From Sulfuritalea sp. (GTDB lineage: Bacteria; Pseudomonadota; Gammaproteobacteria; Burkholderiales; Rhodocyclaceae): a DNA stretch of 64,000 nucleotides. The position numbers and the translations under genes are program-made. Location of the stretch: positions 62,001 through 126,000 of the forward strand of contig JAMPYF010000007.1 of NCBI GenBank assembly GCA_023700805.1, given 5' to 3'. Below the pieces are notes generated by a model. It ran no database searches, had not been told where the DNA came from, and saw nothing but the letters and a program-made list of their open reading frames with translations. Each line of letters opens with the position of its first letter. Within the stretch, counting starts at the first letter, position 1. Shown here piece by piece: positions 46,436-55,412 of the stretch.

Positions 46436-46891
46436 ATGAAACTCGCTGCTTTGATCGCTTCCCTGAGCCTCGCATTGCCGCTGTCTGCCGGTGCCCAGGA
46501 CAACTACATACGAAATGCGCAGGACTACGTCGGCAAGGTCGACTGGAATGCCATGGAAACGGTGACTATCAACATCACCGAGCATCTCTACGAACCCACT
46601 GACCTGAAGTTCAAGGTCGGCAAGCCATACAAGCTCGAACTGAAGAACAAGGGCGCAAAGGATCACTACTACACCGCCCCCGAGTTCTTTCGTGGCGTGG
46701 CCTGGCGCAAGGCAATGGTGAACAGCCAGGCAGAGATCAAGGCGCCCTACTTTGCGGCGTTTGAGATATTGAAGAACGGCGGACAGATCGATCTCTATTT
46801 CGTGCCGGTAACCAAAGGCAGCTATCCAGTGTATTGCACCATCGAAGATCATCGGCAGCAGGGAATGGAAGGTTCCGTCACGATCGAATGA
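46436..46891 (+). CDS. Periplasmic cupredoxin-like protein
   Basis: Signal peptide; KDHYYTAPEFF and VYCTIEDHRQQGMEG (H, C, H, M pattern). Confidence 0.72.
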   Translation: MKLAALIASLSLALPLSAGAQDNYIRNAQDYVGKVDWNAMETVTINITEHLYEPTDLKFKVGKPYKLELKNKGAKDHYYTAPEFFRGVAWRKAMVNSQAEIKAPYFAAFEILKNGGQIDLYFVPVTKGSYPVYCTIEDHRQQGMEGSVTIE

Positions 46892-47784
46892 TGCGACGTC
46901 TCGCAACGGCATGGATTCTTGCCTCGCTCGGGCTTCCCTCGTGGGCGCAGGAAGCGACGGTGATACGGGTCGCGCCGCTCGCTTCCGCCCCAATCGTCGA
47001 CGGAGTCGTCGACGATTGGGGCGGTGCCTCATGGATCAAGGTGCCGATCAAGCCGGCCGTCGACAGAAATGATCGGGCGAAACTCGGGCTCGCTCCGGAA
47101 GACAACAACAACACCGGTGCGATCGTGGTCCAGTTGCGGGCCGGGGTAAACAACGGGCGCCTGTATCTGGCGGCGCGCTGGCCCGACGATGCGGCGAATA
47201 CCGAGTACAAGGGCTGGGACTGGCAAGCGGACCGCTACGTCGAGTCGAAACGGCGCGAGGACATGTTCGCCGTGCGTTTCCATCTCGATGGCGATTTCGA
47301 TCGCAGCATGCTGGCCGCCAAGACCTACCGGGTCGATGTCTGGCTGTGGTCTGCGGCGCGCACCAATCCGCTGGGTCTGGCCGAGGATCAGCTGCACAGC
47401 ATTTCCAACCGGCTGATCGAGGACGCGGCCGAGTATGCCACTCGCGATCACGGCGTGATCTATATCAAGAAGCAAAGGGATGCGGGCACCTCCCTGTATC
47501 AACCGGTGAGGGCGCCGAAAGAGAAAGGCGAGCAGCATCTTAGTGGCATAAAACTGAATCCTGGCGCCAACGGAAGCATTGCCGATGTCAAGGCCAAGGG
47601 GAACTGGAAAGCCGGGTTCTGGACCGTGGAGCTTTCCCGCCAATTGGACACAGGCAATTCCGATGACGTGAAATTCAGGCCGGGCCAAAAGATAACCGGC
47701 CAGATCGCCGTTTTCAATCGGAGTTCCGACGAACACAAGAGCGTCTCGGAACCGCTTCTATTCGATCTTACGCAGGTCAGGTAG
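46888..47784 (+). CDS. EB_dh-type heme b-binding periplasmic protein
   Basis: Signal peptide; APIVDGVVDDW..., YLAARWPDDA, FAVRFHLDGD, GFWTVELSRQLDTG. Confidence 0.72.
   Translation: MMRRLATAWILASLGLPSWAQEATVIRVAPLASAPIVDGVVDDWGGASWIKVPIKPAVDRNDRAKLGLAPEDNNNTGAIVVQLRAGVNNGRLYLAARWPDDAANTEYKGWDWQADRYVESKRREDMFAVRFHLDGDFDRSMLAAKTYRVDVWLWSAARTNPLGLAEDQLHSISNRLIEDAAEYATRDHGVIYIKKQRDAGTSLYQPVRAPKEKGEQHLSGIKLNPGANGSIADVKAKGNWKAGFWTVELSRQLDTGNSDDVKFRPGQKITGQIAVFNRSSDEHKSVSEPLLFDLTQVR
46984..47023. repeat. 17-bp perfect inverted repeat inside the EB_dh-like CDS
   Basis: CCGCCCCAATCGTCGAC-GGAGTC-GTCGACGATTGGGGCGG. Confidence 0.85.
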
Positions 47785-49471
47785 CTTCGGTTGCCGCCGG
47801 CGTGGCAATCGTGCTGCGATTGCGTCCGCCATCCTTGGAACGGTATAGCGCGCCATCGGCCGCAAGAATCAGCGCTTCCGGCGCGGCGGCGGCGATGTCC
47901 GGATAGCAGGCGATGCCGAGGCTGATCGTGACCCGGAGATCGTCCACCCGCATCGACTCGACATCGCAACGCAGGCGCTCGGCGACCGCCAGGGCGCCGG
48001 CTGCTCCGGTCGCGGGAAGCACGACGGCAAATTCCTCGCCACCGTAACGACACGGCACGTCATATTCGCGAAGCGCAGCTTTCATCACATGGCCGGTCAT
48101 CTTGAGCACACGGTCACCCTGATCGTGTCCATAGGTGTCGTTGAACTTCTTGAAGTGATCAACGTCCAGCATGATCACCGAAAGCGGCAGGCCGCTTTGT
48201 TTGGCCCGGTCCAGTTCCGTCTTGAGCGTGGCATCGAGGTGCCTGCGGTTGTATACGTCTGTGAGTGCATCCGTTGTTGCCAGTCGTTGCAGCTCGCGAA
48301 GCAGGCTCTGCTCCTGGGTGACATCCCGGAACAACGCCGCCGAACCGATGAAATTTCCTGTGGCGTCGCGAATCGAGGAAGCGGCGCCGAACAGCCAGCG
48401 GCCGCGATACTCGATCAGCGTCGGATCCGGGCGCGCATCGCCTGCGTCGAGCATGCCGCGAATCAGGTCCGGACGATCCACCAGGTTGACTATGCCCTCA
48501 GCACAGATCCGTTCCTCGCTTTTCCCCAGCAGCTCGCAGGCTGCGGCGTTTACCAGCACCACCTTTTCTGCCGCGTCGGTGACGACTACAGCCTCTTGAG
48601 TGCCCTGGATCAGGGTACTCAGCTTACCCTTTTCGAGTTGCATTCCAAGGTGGGTGTCCCGCAGGTAGGTCCGCATCGCATTGAAGCTTTCAGCCATTTC
48701 GCTGATTTCGCCTTTGCCTCGGGAGATCACCGCGGCTTCGAAATCGCCCGACGAAATATTGGTCATGGCCTGGGTCACGGCTTCGATCGGTTCTGCCACC
48801 AGGCGGCCCAGCATGTAGCCGGTTGCGGCCATGGTCAGCGTCAGCGAGACGATCAGAATGACCAGCGATTGCATGCGGGCCGACATCATGTCGCGTTCGA
48901 GCGCTGCCATCGAACTGGTGATCTTGACCACACCGCGAATTTTCTGATCTGCACCATGGCAGCGTTCGCATTTCTTGCCACCCGGGATGGTGTCGAACAA
49001 TTGCATCAAGTTCCCCTGCGCAGGCGACGCCTCGATGCGATAGACGGACTCTTGTCCCTCGAACAGCTTGGCGATCTCCGCGTCGCCGGGAAGGAAGACC
49101 GGTGCAGGATGGCTTTCCCTGATGCGGGGTTTAAACGCCGTCTCACCAAGCCGATCATTCACGGCATTGATCGTCCGGTTGTCCTGAAAAGCCTCGGTAC
49201 CGTCTATCCTGGCGATGCGAAAATCGATCACGCCGGGCAGGGTCTTCAGGCGCTTGGTGAACTCCGGCATGATCTCGGCATGACTTTCGCTCATGATCGT
49301 TTCGACGCTCATGATCACCGAGTCAGTGAGTCGATGTAGCGTCCGCCGGTATTCGTTGTATATCGAGTTCTCGGCTGCCTGGTTATAAAAGTAGGCCATG
49401 GCGATGAAGCCGAGAAGCAGGACGGCGGCCAGGGCGGCCAGGAGCCGATGCCGGATGCGACGGAACTTCAT
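47777..49471 (-). CDS. Diguanylate cyclase with periplasmic c-heme sensor domain, HAMP, PAS
   Basis: KKCERCHGADQKIRG; HAMP; YGGEEF. Confidence 0.9.
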   Translation of the reverse strand: MKFRRIRHRLLAALAAVLLLGFIAMAYFYNQAAENSIYNEYRRTLHRLTDSVIMSVETIMSESHAEIMPEFTKRLKTLPGVIDFRIARIDGTEAFQDNRTINAVNDRLGETAFKPRIRESHPAPVFLPGDAEIAKLFEGQESVYRIEASPAQGNLMQLFDTIPGGKKCERCHGADQKIRGVVKITSSMAALERDMMSARMQSLVILIVSLTLTMAATGYMLGRLVAEPIEAVTQAMTNISSGDFEAAVISRGKGEISEMAESFNAMRTYLRDTHLGMQLEKGKLSTLIQGTQEAVVVTDAAEKVVLVNAAACELLGKSEERICAEGIVNLVDRPDLIRGMLDAGDARPDPTLIEYRGRWLFGAASSIRDATGNFIGSAALFRDVTQEQSLLRELQRLATTDALTDVYNRRHLDATLKTELDRAKQSGLPLSVIMLDVDHFKKFNDTYGHDQGDRVLKMTGHVMKAALREYDVPCRYGGEEFAVVLPATGAAGALAVAERLRCDVESMRVDDLRVTISLGIACYPDIAAAAPEALILAADGALYRSKDGGRNRSTIATPAATEAT

Positions 49472-51132
49472 GGCGTCGCCTTCGCGACGACCACTCGATT
49501 GCGCCCGCCCTCCTTGGCCTCATACAGGGCGGCGTCGGCCGCCTCGATCAGCGACGCTCCGCTGCCGACGGGCAGTTCGGGAAAAGAGGCGACACCGAGA
49601 CTGATCTGTACATGAATCCCGTCTACCGCGGTTGTCTCCACTGTCTTGCGCAGGCGCTCGGCGATTTCCTGCGCCGCAAGCGACTTCAGCCCGGGCAGTA
49701 TCGCGACGAATTCCTCACCACCGTAGCGGCAGGGAAAGTCAAAGCTGCGCAGGCTTTCCCGCAAACAGCGTGCGACCATCTGCAGTACCCGGTCGCCCTG
49801 ATCGTGGCCGTACGTGTCATTGAATTTCTTGAAGTGATCGACATCGAACATGATGACCGATATCGCATCATGGGAACGCGCGGCCCGATGGAACTCGGTA
49901 TCCAGGGTGGCATCGAGGAAGCGACGATTGAACAGACCGGTGAGGCCGTCAACCGTGGCGAGGTGGCGCAAGTCGTTTTCCAGCCGGTTCTCTGCCGTAA
50001 TGTCGCGGATCATCGCCAGAGAGCCGGTGATCTGGTCGTCGGCGCCGCGGGTGACCGAGGCATGGATGCGCAGCACCCGCGCGTTGTACTCGACGGTAAT
50101 CGAGTTGCCGCTGTCGATGCAGCCGTTGATCAATTCGGGATTGTCCACCAGGCTTAGAAAGCCGTCGGCAACGATCTTGCTGAGACTTTTTCCCAGAAGG
50201 CGGGTTGCCGCGGTATTGGCCATCACCACCACGCCTGCAGCATCGGTTACCACCATGCCCTCGCTGGCGCTTTCGATGACAGTTGTCAATTTATCCTGCT
50301 CGAGCCGAAGGCCCTGGTAGGTCTCCGTCAGTTCCTCTGTCATCCGATTGAAGTTCATGGCCATGCGTCCGATCTCGTCATGGGTGGTTATTGCCACTCT
50401 ATGATCGAGGTCGCCGTTCGAAATCCGGGTCATGGCGCGAGTGACCTTTTCGATGGGCCTCACCACGGTGCGTCCGAACATGTAGCCGGTTAGCAGCAGC
50501 GTTCCGGCGAGCGATAGAACCAGGACCAGCAGCGATTGTTGGCGCGCTATCAGAATGTCCCGTTCCACTGCGGCCAGACTCGTGGTCAGTCGCATGACGC
50601 CCCGTATCGGCTCGGCTCTGCCATGGCACTTGTAGCAAACATCGACGTTGAGGATGGGGGCGAGGAAGGTCAGCATGCGGTTGCCCTTGTCATCGGTGGC
50701 ATAGATCGAAACAGGGGCCTTCTGGCCCAGGACCTTCTGGAAATTCGCATCGACGGGGTCCATGACCTTTATCGAGTCTTCCTGCTCCCGCGGTATGAAG
50801 AGGTCATCGCCGCGCCGCTGGTTTACTTCCAGGATTGTCTTGTTGTCGCGAAACGCCTCGGTACCGTCCCTGCGCATGATGCGAAATTCCAGGACCTCCG
50901 GCACCAGTTTGAGACGATCGGCATAGACCTGTGCAATATCCGCGGAGCCGGCGAGCATGACGCTTTGCAGACCCTGGACGACGCCATGGGTAAGCTTGCC
51001 CATGGCAAGTTCGTTTTGCGCCATGACGGTCCGCTCCTGGTACAGGGAATAGAATGCAGCCGTCGCAACCTGACCCAGAGTGGCCGCGATGCCGACCACC
51101 AGTAGTACGCGATAGCGTATTCGATTCCGCAA
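49468..51132 (-). CDS. Diguanylate cyclase with periplasmic c-heme sensor domain, HAMP, PAS (tandem paralog)
   Basis: VCYKCHGRAEPIRG; YGGEEF; TTG start at 51132 chosen because GGAGG lies about 9 nt upstream. Confidence 0.87.
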   Translation of the reverse strand: MRNRIRYRVLLVVGIAATLGQVATAAFYSLYQERTVMAQNELAMGKLTHGVVQGLQSVMLAGSADIAQVYADRLKLVPEVLEFRIMRRDGTEAFRDNKTILEVNQRRGDDLFIPREQEDSIKVMDPVDANFQKVLGQKAPVSIYATDDKGNRMLTFLAPILNVDVCYKCHGRAEPIRGVMRLTTSLAAVERDILIARQQSLLVLVLSLAGTLLLTGYMFGRTVVRPIEKVTRAMTRISNGDLDHRVAITTHDEIGRMAMNFNRMTEELTETYQGLRLEQDKLTTVIESASEGMVVTDAAGVVVMANTAATRLLGKSLSKIVADGFLSLVDNPELINGCIDSGNSITVEYNARVLRIHASVTRGADDQITGSLAMIRDITAENRLENDLRHLATVDGLTGLFNRRFLDATLDTEFHRAARSHDAISVIMFDVDHFKKFNDTYGHDQGDRVLQMVARCLRESLRSFDFPCRYGGEEFVAILPGLKSLAAQEIAERLRKTVETTAVDGIHVQISLGVASFPELPVGSGASLIEAADAALYEAKEGGRNRVVVAKATP

Positions 51133-51281
51133 AGAGCTTTTCCTCCGTTCGATTACCCATGTCGTCGCATGGGTTGTGCAGGTCCGGGCAGGCCGGATTA
51201 TGGCTCTTTGGTCCGGCAATGCCAAATATTGGTAGGCCTCGAATTTGCTTGTATAAATAACAAGCCCGGTCGAGTTTTCTG

Positions 51282-51297
51282 AGCAACGATTTGACCA
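51282..51297 (-). promoter_or_regulatory. Weak sigma54-like element upstream of the tandem DGC operon
   Basis: Minus strand TGGTCAAATCGTTGCT; spacing exact, but about 150 nt from the chosen start. Confidence 0.25.
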
Positions 51298-51397
51298 TGG
51301 ATGCTATGGTAACGGGTCATCGAGAATCATCATCGATTGTCGGCGGCTTGCGTTACTAGCTATTTCTGACTCAGTTTTCTCATAATTTGGAAATCCG

Positions 51398-54300
51398 TTG
51401 CCAAACTTGATAAGTACTTTCCGTAGACTCGGGGCCGGGCGGATAGGTGCGCAGGTCCTTGCGGTATTGGCCGGGATTCTGTTCATGATCCCGGTGGGAA
51501 GTTATTACACGCGGGATAACTCGGGATTGGAAGATCGGTCGCAGGACATCGCGCGGGATCTCGGCTGGCGGGAGTCCGCCTTGGAAACCCTGGTCAAGCA
51601 GGCGATGCTTGCACCGGGATCACTGATGGCTGGTGGGCAGTCCGTGTTCATTGCACCCGAACGGGCGCACGCCTCTGCGCGGCTTGTGTTCCAGATGCAT
51701 GAAACGATCAGCAGGCTGGAAATTGCCCGCGAGGGCAAGCCCAGCATCTTCTATACGCGGAACGAGGCCGGAAATGGTGCCGAATTTGCGGCCTTTCAGT
51801 CGCCGATGGCCGGAAGTTCGCAACTCAGCCTTGAAAGTCGCGGTGATCCGATTGCTGCAATCGACCATGAATTCTTGGCCGTGACGCAAGCCATACAGGT
51901 GCGTCGCGGGCGCGGCCAGGCGGAGCCCTGGGGCCATGTGACGGCCACCGTCAGAATCGCGGATCTCGCCAAGGCCTTGCGGCTCGACGAGTTGGTGCAA
52001 CAAGGCTATGCCCTTAGCCTCGATTATTTCCAGCGCGACACCGCTGCAGGAAAACCGCTTACCGCTGCGGGTGGCAGCATGCGCGATACCGTGATCACTC
52101 ACGAAATTCGATTGCCTCAGGGGGACCGAATCCATCTGCGCGCAAGCCCGCCGGTCAGCTGGAACGCGCCACCGATCGCGTGGCCCGAGTTGATGCTGTT
52201 GCTCGCCGCAAGCGCGCTCGTCGGCCTTTTGACCTATCTGCTATTGCGTAGGTCGGCCGAGATGGCCGAACAGGTCGCCGTGCGCACCTTGCAGCTGGCA
52301 TTGGACAAGGAAGTGTTGAAGTCGGAGGTCGAGCGGCGCAAGCAGACCGAGTTGCTGCTGCAGAATTCGCATGCCTTGCTCGACTCGATTTTTGAGCATA
52401 TCCCTAGCATGGTCGTTCTCAAGCGCGCCTCGGATTTGACGGTCGTGCGCGTAAACCGTCTGGTTGAAGATGTCCTGGGCAAGTCGAAGGCGCAGTTGCT
52501 CGGTCTTTCGAGCAGAGATTTGTTCCAGGGCGAGCAGGCGGACCGCGACACAGAAACCGATTTGACGGCGATTCGCGACGGAAATCTTGTCGAGTTGCCG
52601 GAACAGTTGATCCGGGTTCCGGGAGGCTCAGCGCGTTGGGTGAGGATCAAGAAGCTTGCCCTGTTCGATGCCGAAGGAAACGTGTCGCATGTGCTGGAGA
52701 TCGGTGAAGACATTACGACCCACAAGCAGCTCGGCGAGGCGCTGACGGAAAACCTGAGTTTTGTCGAGCAATTGCTGGCCGCTATTCCGTCGCCGGTTTT
52801 CTTCAAGGATGCCAACGGACGCTACATCGGAGTCAACAAGGCATTCGAGGACTTTTACGGAACCACCAGCGAGGCCATGATTGGCAAGACGGTCTACGAG
52901 ATAGCTCCCCGGGAACTCGCCGAGGTCTACGACAAAGCCGACCGGGATCTGCTCGAAAGCCGCGGCAAGCAGACCTATGAGGCCCGCGTCAAGTGCGCCG
53001 ACGGCACGGAGAAGGACGTGGTGTTCTTCAAGGCGGTGTTTTCAACCAGCCATTCCGAGGTGGGTGGAATTGTCGGCATCATCCTCGACGTCACCGATCA
53101 CAAGCAGGCAGAACGTCATATTCTGCGCTTGAACAGAACCTTGGCCGTGATCAGCGAGGCCAACGAGGTCGTGCTCCGGACCAAGGATTGCCAGACCTTG
53201 ATTCACGAGACCGTGGGCATTCTCCACGAGATTGGTGGGTTCCCGCTCGCCTGGGTGTATGCAAGCGACGATCAGTTGCCGTCGATGGTGGTTATCGGCG
53301 AACACTCCGAATTGGCCGCGACGATTACATCCGCTCTGCGCTCGGATGCCGCCCGCAAGCCAGCGCAGCAGGATGTCGTCGATACGGGGCCTTGCAGCTT
53401 CTTCGCCTCGCTTTCCGATTGTGACAGCGCGCTGGTGGAAAGCCCGCGAGGTTTCGAGGCGCACGGACTTGCGCATTTGCCCCTGCGGATAGCCGGCAAG
53501 CTCGCAGGCGGAATCTGCATCGTTGGGCTGGCGGAGGATTTGGTCGATGTCGAGGAGCAACGTCTGCTGGCAAGTCTCGCCGACAATCTGTCCCACGCCA
53601 TCGATTCGCTTGAGCAGGAGCGTGCCCGGCAGATCGCGGAACGCAAGCTCGAATTGGCCTCCCACGTCTTCGAGAACAGCGCCGAAGGCGTAATGATCAC
53701 CGATCGGGACAACAAGATTTTGATGGTCAATCGGAGATTCTCGGAGATCACCGGCTACACGGCGGAGGAAGTCACCGGGAATACGCCGAGCGTGCTGAAT
53801 TCCGGCCAGCAGGACAAGTCCTTCTACAGCAACATGTGGCGCTCGCTGATGAATCGCGGGGAGTGGCACGGCGAGATTCGCAACCGGCGCAAGGATGGCG
53901 AGGTCATCGTCGAGTGGATGAACATCAGTGCGGTCAAGAATGACCTTGGCGACATCATAAACTTCGTGGCGGTGTTCTCGGAGATCACCGTGCATAAGAC
54001 GATCAAGAAGCGGATGCAGTTCCTCGCTCACTACGATGCCCTGACTTCATTGCCGAACCGTATCCTGTTCAGCGACCGGCTTGAGCAGGCCATCATCGCG
54101 GCCCGCAGGAACAAGCGCTCCACGGCCTTGATGTTGATCGACCTTGATCGCTTCGATCAGATCAACAAGACCGTGGGACACAGCGCCGGGGACATGCTTT
54201 TGCAGGAGGTTTCGGCGCGACTGATGGCATCGGTCGACCCCGGTCATTGCGTGGCCAGGCTTGGCGGCGACGAATTCGCGATCGTCCTCTCCGATATTGC

Positions 54301-55360
54301 GTCAATTGACGAAGCCGCGACGGTGGCCGATCGCATCCAGCGGGAACTGAGCCGGGCGCTTCATGTCGATGGCGCGGAGTTGTACATTTCTGCCAGCATC
54401 GGTATCAGCATTTACCCGAAGGATGGCGAGGATGCAGAAACGCTGACCAAGAGTGCGGATGCAGCCATGTATCTGGCCGCGGAGGCGGGAGGCAACACCT
54501 ACCGCTTCCCGCAAACCAATGAAAAGCTTTCGGACCAGATAAGGCTCAGGGAGCGTCTGCACCGGGCAATCGAGCGCGACGAACTGAAGGTGTTCTATCA
54601 ACCCCTGGTGTCGGGAGAGACCGGGCGTATCGTCGGCGCAGAAGCCCTGCTGCGCTGGGTCAGGCCGGAAGCCGGCTATGTCAGCCCCGAATTCTTTGTT
54701 CCGATGCTGGAGCAGGCCGGGCTGGCGGTGAGGGTCGGCGACTGGGTGCTGCGCACCGCATTGGCCAACAACATCGCATGGCGCAAGGATTTCGACAGCG
54801 AGCTGTTCATTGCCGTAAACTTCTGCGCCGACCAGGTTGCGGACGAAAAGGCGGTCGAGAAGGTCGATGCCGTGATGAAGAACCTGGGTTTCGACCCGCG
54901 CCACTTGCATCTGGAAATCTCGGAAAGCACGCTGATGCGCGACGCGCCGAGCGGCCTGGCCCTGCTGCACCGGCTCAAGAGTCTCGGCGTCGCGCTTTCG
55001 ATGGACAACTTCGGCACCGGATATTCCAGCTTGAGCTATCTCAACAGATTCCCCATCGACAACCTCAAGATCGACCGCTCCTTTGTTCAGGACACGCCCA
55101 ACGATGCGGAGGCAGTCGCGATAACCCGGACCATCATCGCCATGGGCCATGCGCTGAAGCTCAAGATCGTGGCATCGGGTGTCGAGTCTGCAAGCCAGGT
55201 CAACTTCTTGCGCCGGAATCGCTGTGACATCCTTCAGGGCTATCGGTTCTCGCAGGGCGTAAGCGCCGATGAGTTTTCCGTGTTGCTGGCGGAGAACCGG
55301 AAGAATGGATCTCTATTCCCCGAGCCGGACACAACGGACCGCCTGCACCTGGTTGGATGA
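51398..55360 (+). CDS. PAS/GAF-GGDEF-EAL protein
   Basis: Two TMs, PAS domains, GAF-like region, ARLGGDEF and GAEALLRWVRPE. Confidence 0.9.
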   Translation: MPNLISTFRRLGAGRIGAQVLAVLAGILFMIPVGSYYTRDNSGLEDRSQDIARDLGWRESALETLVKQAMLAPGSLMAGGQSVFIAPERAHASARLVFQMHETISRLEIAREGKPSIFYTRNEAGNGAEFAAFQSPMAGSSQLSLESRGDPIAAIDHEFLAVTQAIQVRRGRGQAEPWGHVTATVRIADLAKALRLDELVQQGYALSLDYFQRDTAAGKPLTAAGGSMRDTVITHEIRLPQGDRIHLRASPPVSWNAPPIAWPELMLLLAASALVGLLTYLLLRRSAEMAEQVAVRTLQLALDKEVLKSEVERRKQTELLLQNSHALLDSIFEHIPSMVVLKRASDLTVVRVNRLVEDVLGKSKAQLLGLSSRDLFQGEQADRDTETDLTAIRDGNLVELPEQLIRVPGGSARWVRIKKLALFDAEGNVSHVLEIGEDITTHKQLGEALTENLSFVEQLLAAIPSPVFFKDANGRYIGVNKAFEDFYGTTSEAMIGKTVYEIAPRELAEVYDKADRDLLESRGKQTYEARVKCADGTEKDVVFFKAVFSTSHSEVGGIVGIILDVTDHKQAERHILRLNRTLAVISEANEVVLRTKDCQTLIHETVGILHEIGGFPLAWVYASDDQLPSMVVIGEHSELAATITSALRSDAARKPAQQDVVDTGPCSFFASLSDCDSALVESPRGFEAHGLAHLPLRIAGKLAGGICIVGLAEDLVDVEEQRLLASLADNLSHAIDSLEQERARQIAERKLELASHVFENSAEGVMITDRDNKILMVNRRFSEITGYTAEEVTGNTPSVLNSGQQDKSFYSNMWRSLMNRGEWHGEIRNRRKDGEVIVEWMNISAVKNDLGDIINFVAVFSEITVHKTIKKRMQFLAHYDALTSLPNRILFSDRLEQAIIAARRNKRSTALMLIDLDRFDQINKTVGHSAGDMLLQEVSARLMASVDPGHCVARLGGDEFAIVLSDIASIDEAATVADRIQRELSRALHVDGAELYISASIGISIYPKDGEDAETLTKSADAAMYLAAEAGGNTYRFPQTNEKLSDQIRLRERLHRAIERDELKVFYQPLVSGETGRIVGAEALLRWVRPEAGYVSPEFFVPMLEQAGLAVRVGDWVLRTALANNIAWRKDFDSELFIAVNFCADQVADEKAVEKVDAVMKNLGFDPRHLHLEISESTLMRDAPSGLALLHRLKSLGVALSMDNFGTGYSSLSYLNRFPIDNLKIDRSFVQDTPNDAEAVAITRTIIAMGHALKLKIVASGVESASQVNFLRRNRCDILQGYRFSQGVSADEFSVLLAENRKNGSLFPEPDTTDRLHLVG

Positions 55361-55412
55361 CGGGCTGACTTCGCCGCGCGAATTGTCCAATCATTCTTGA
55401 ACCCATAATCGA

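Noticed and set aside
51389-51403. Sigma54-like TGGAAATCCGTTGCC upstream of the 51398 GGDEF-EAL gene
   Set aside because: GG-to-GC spacing is one base short and it overlaps the start codon.
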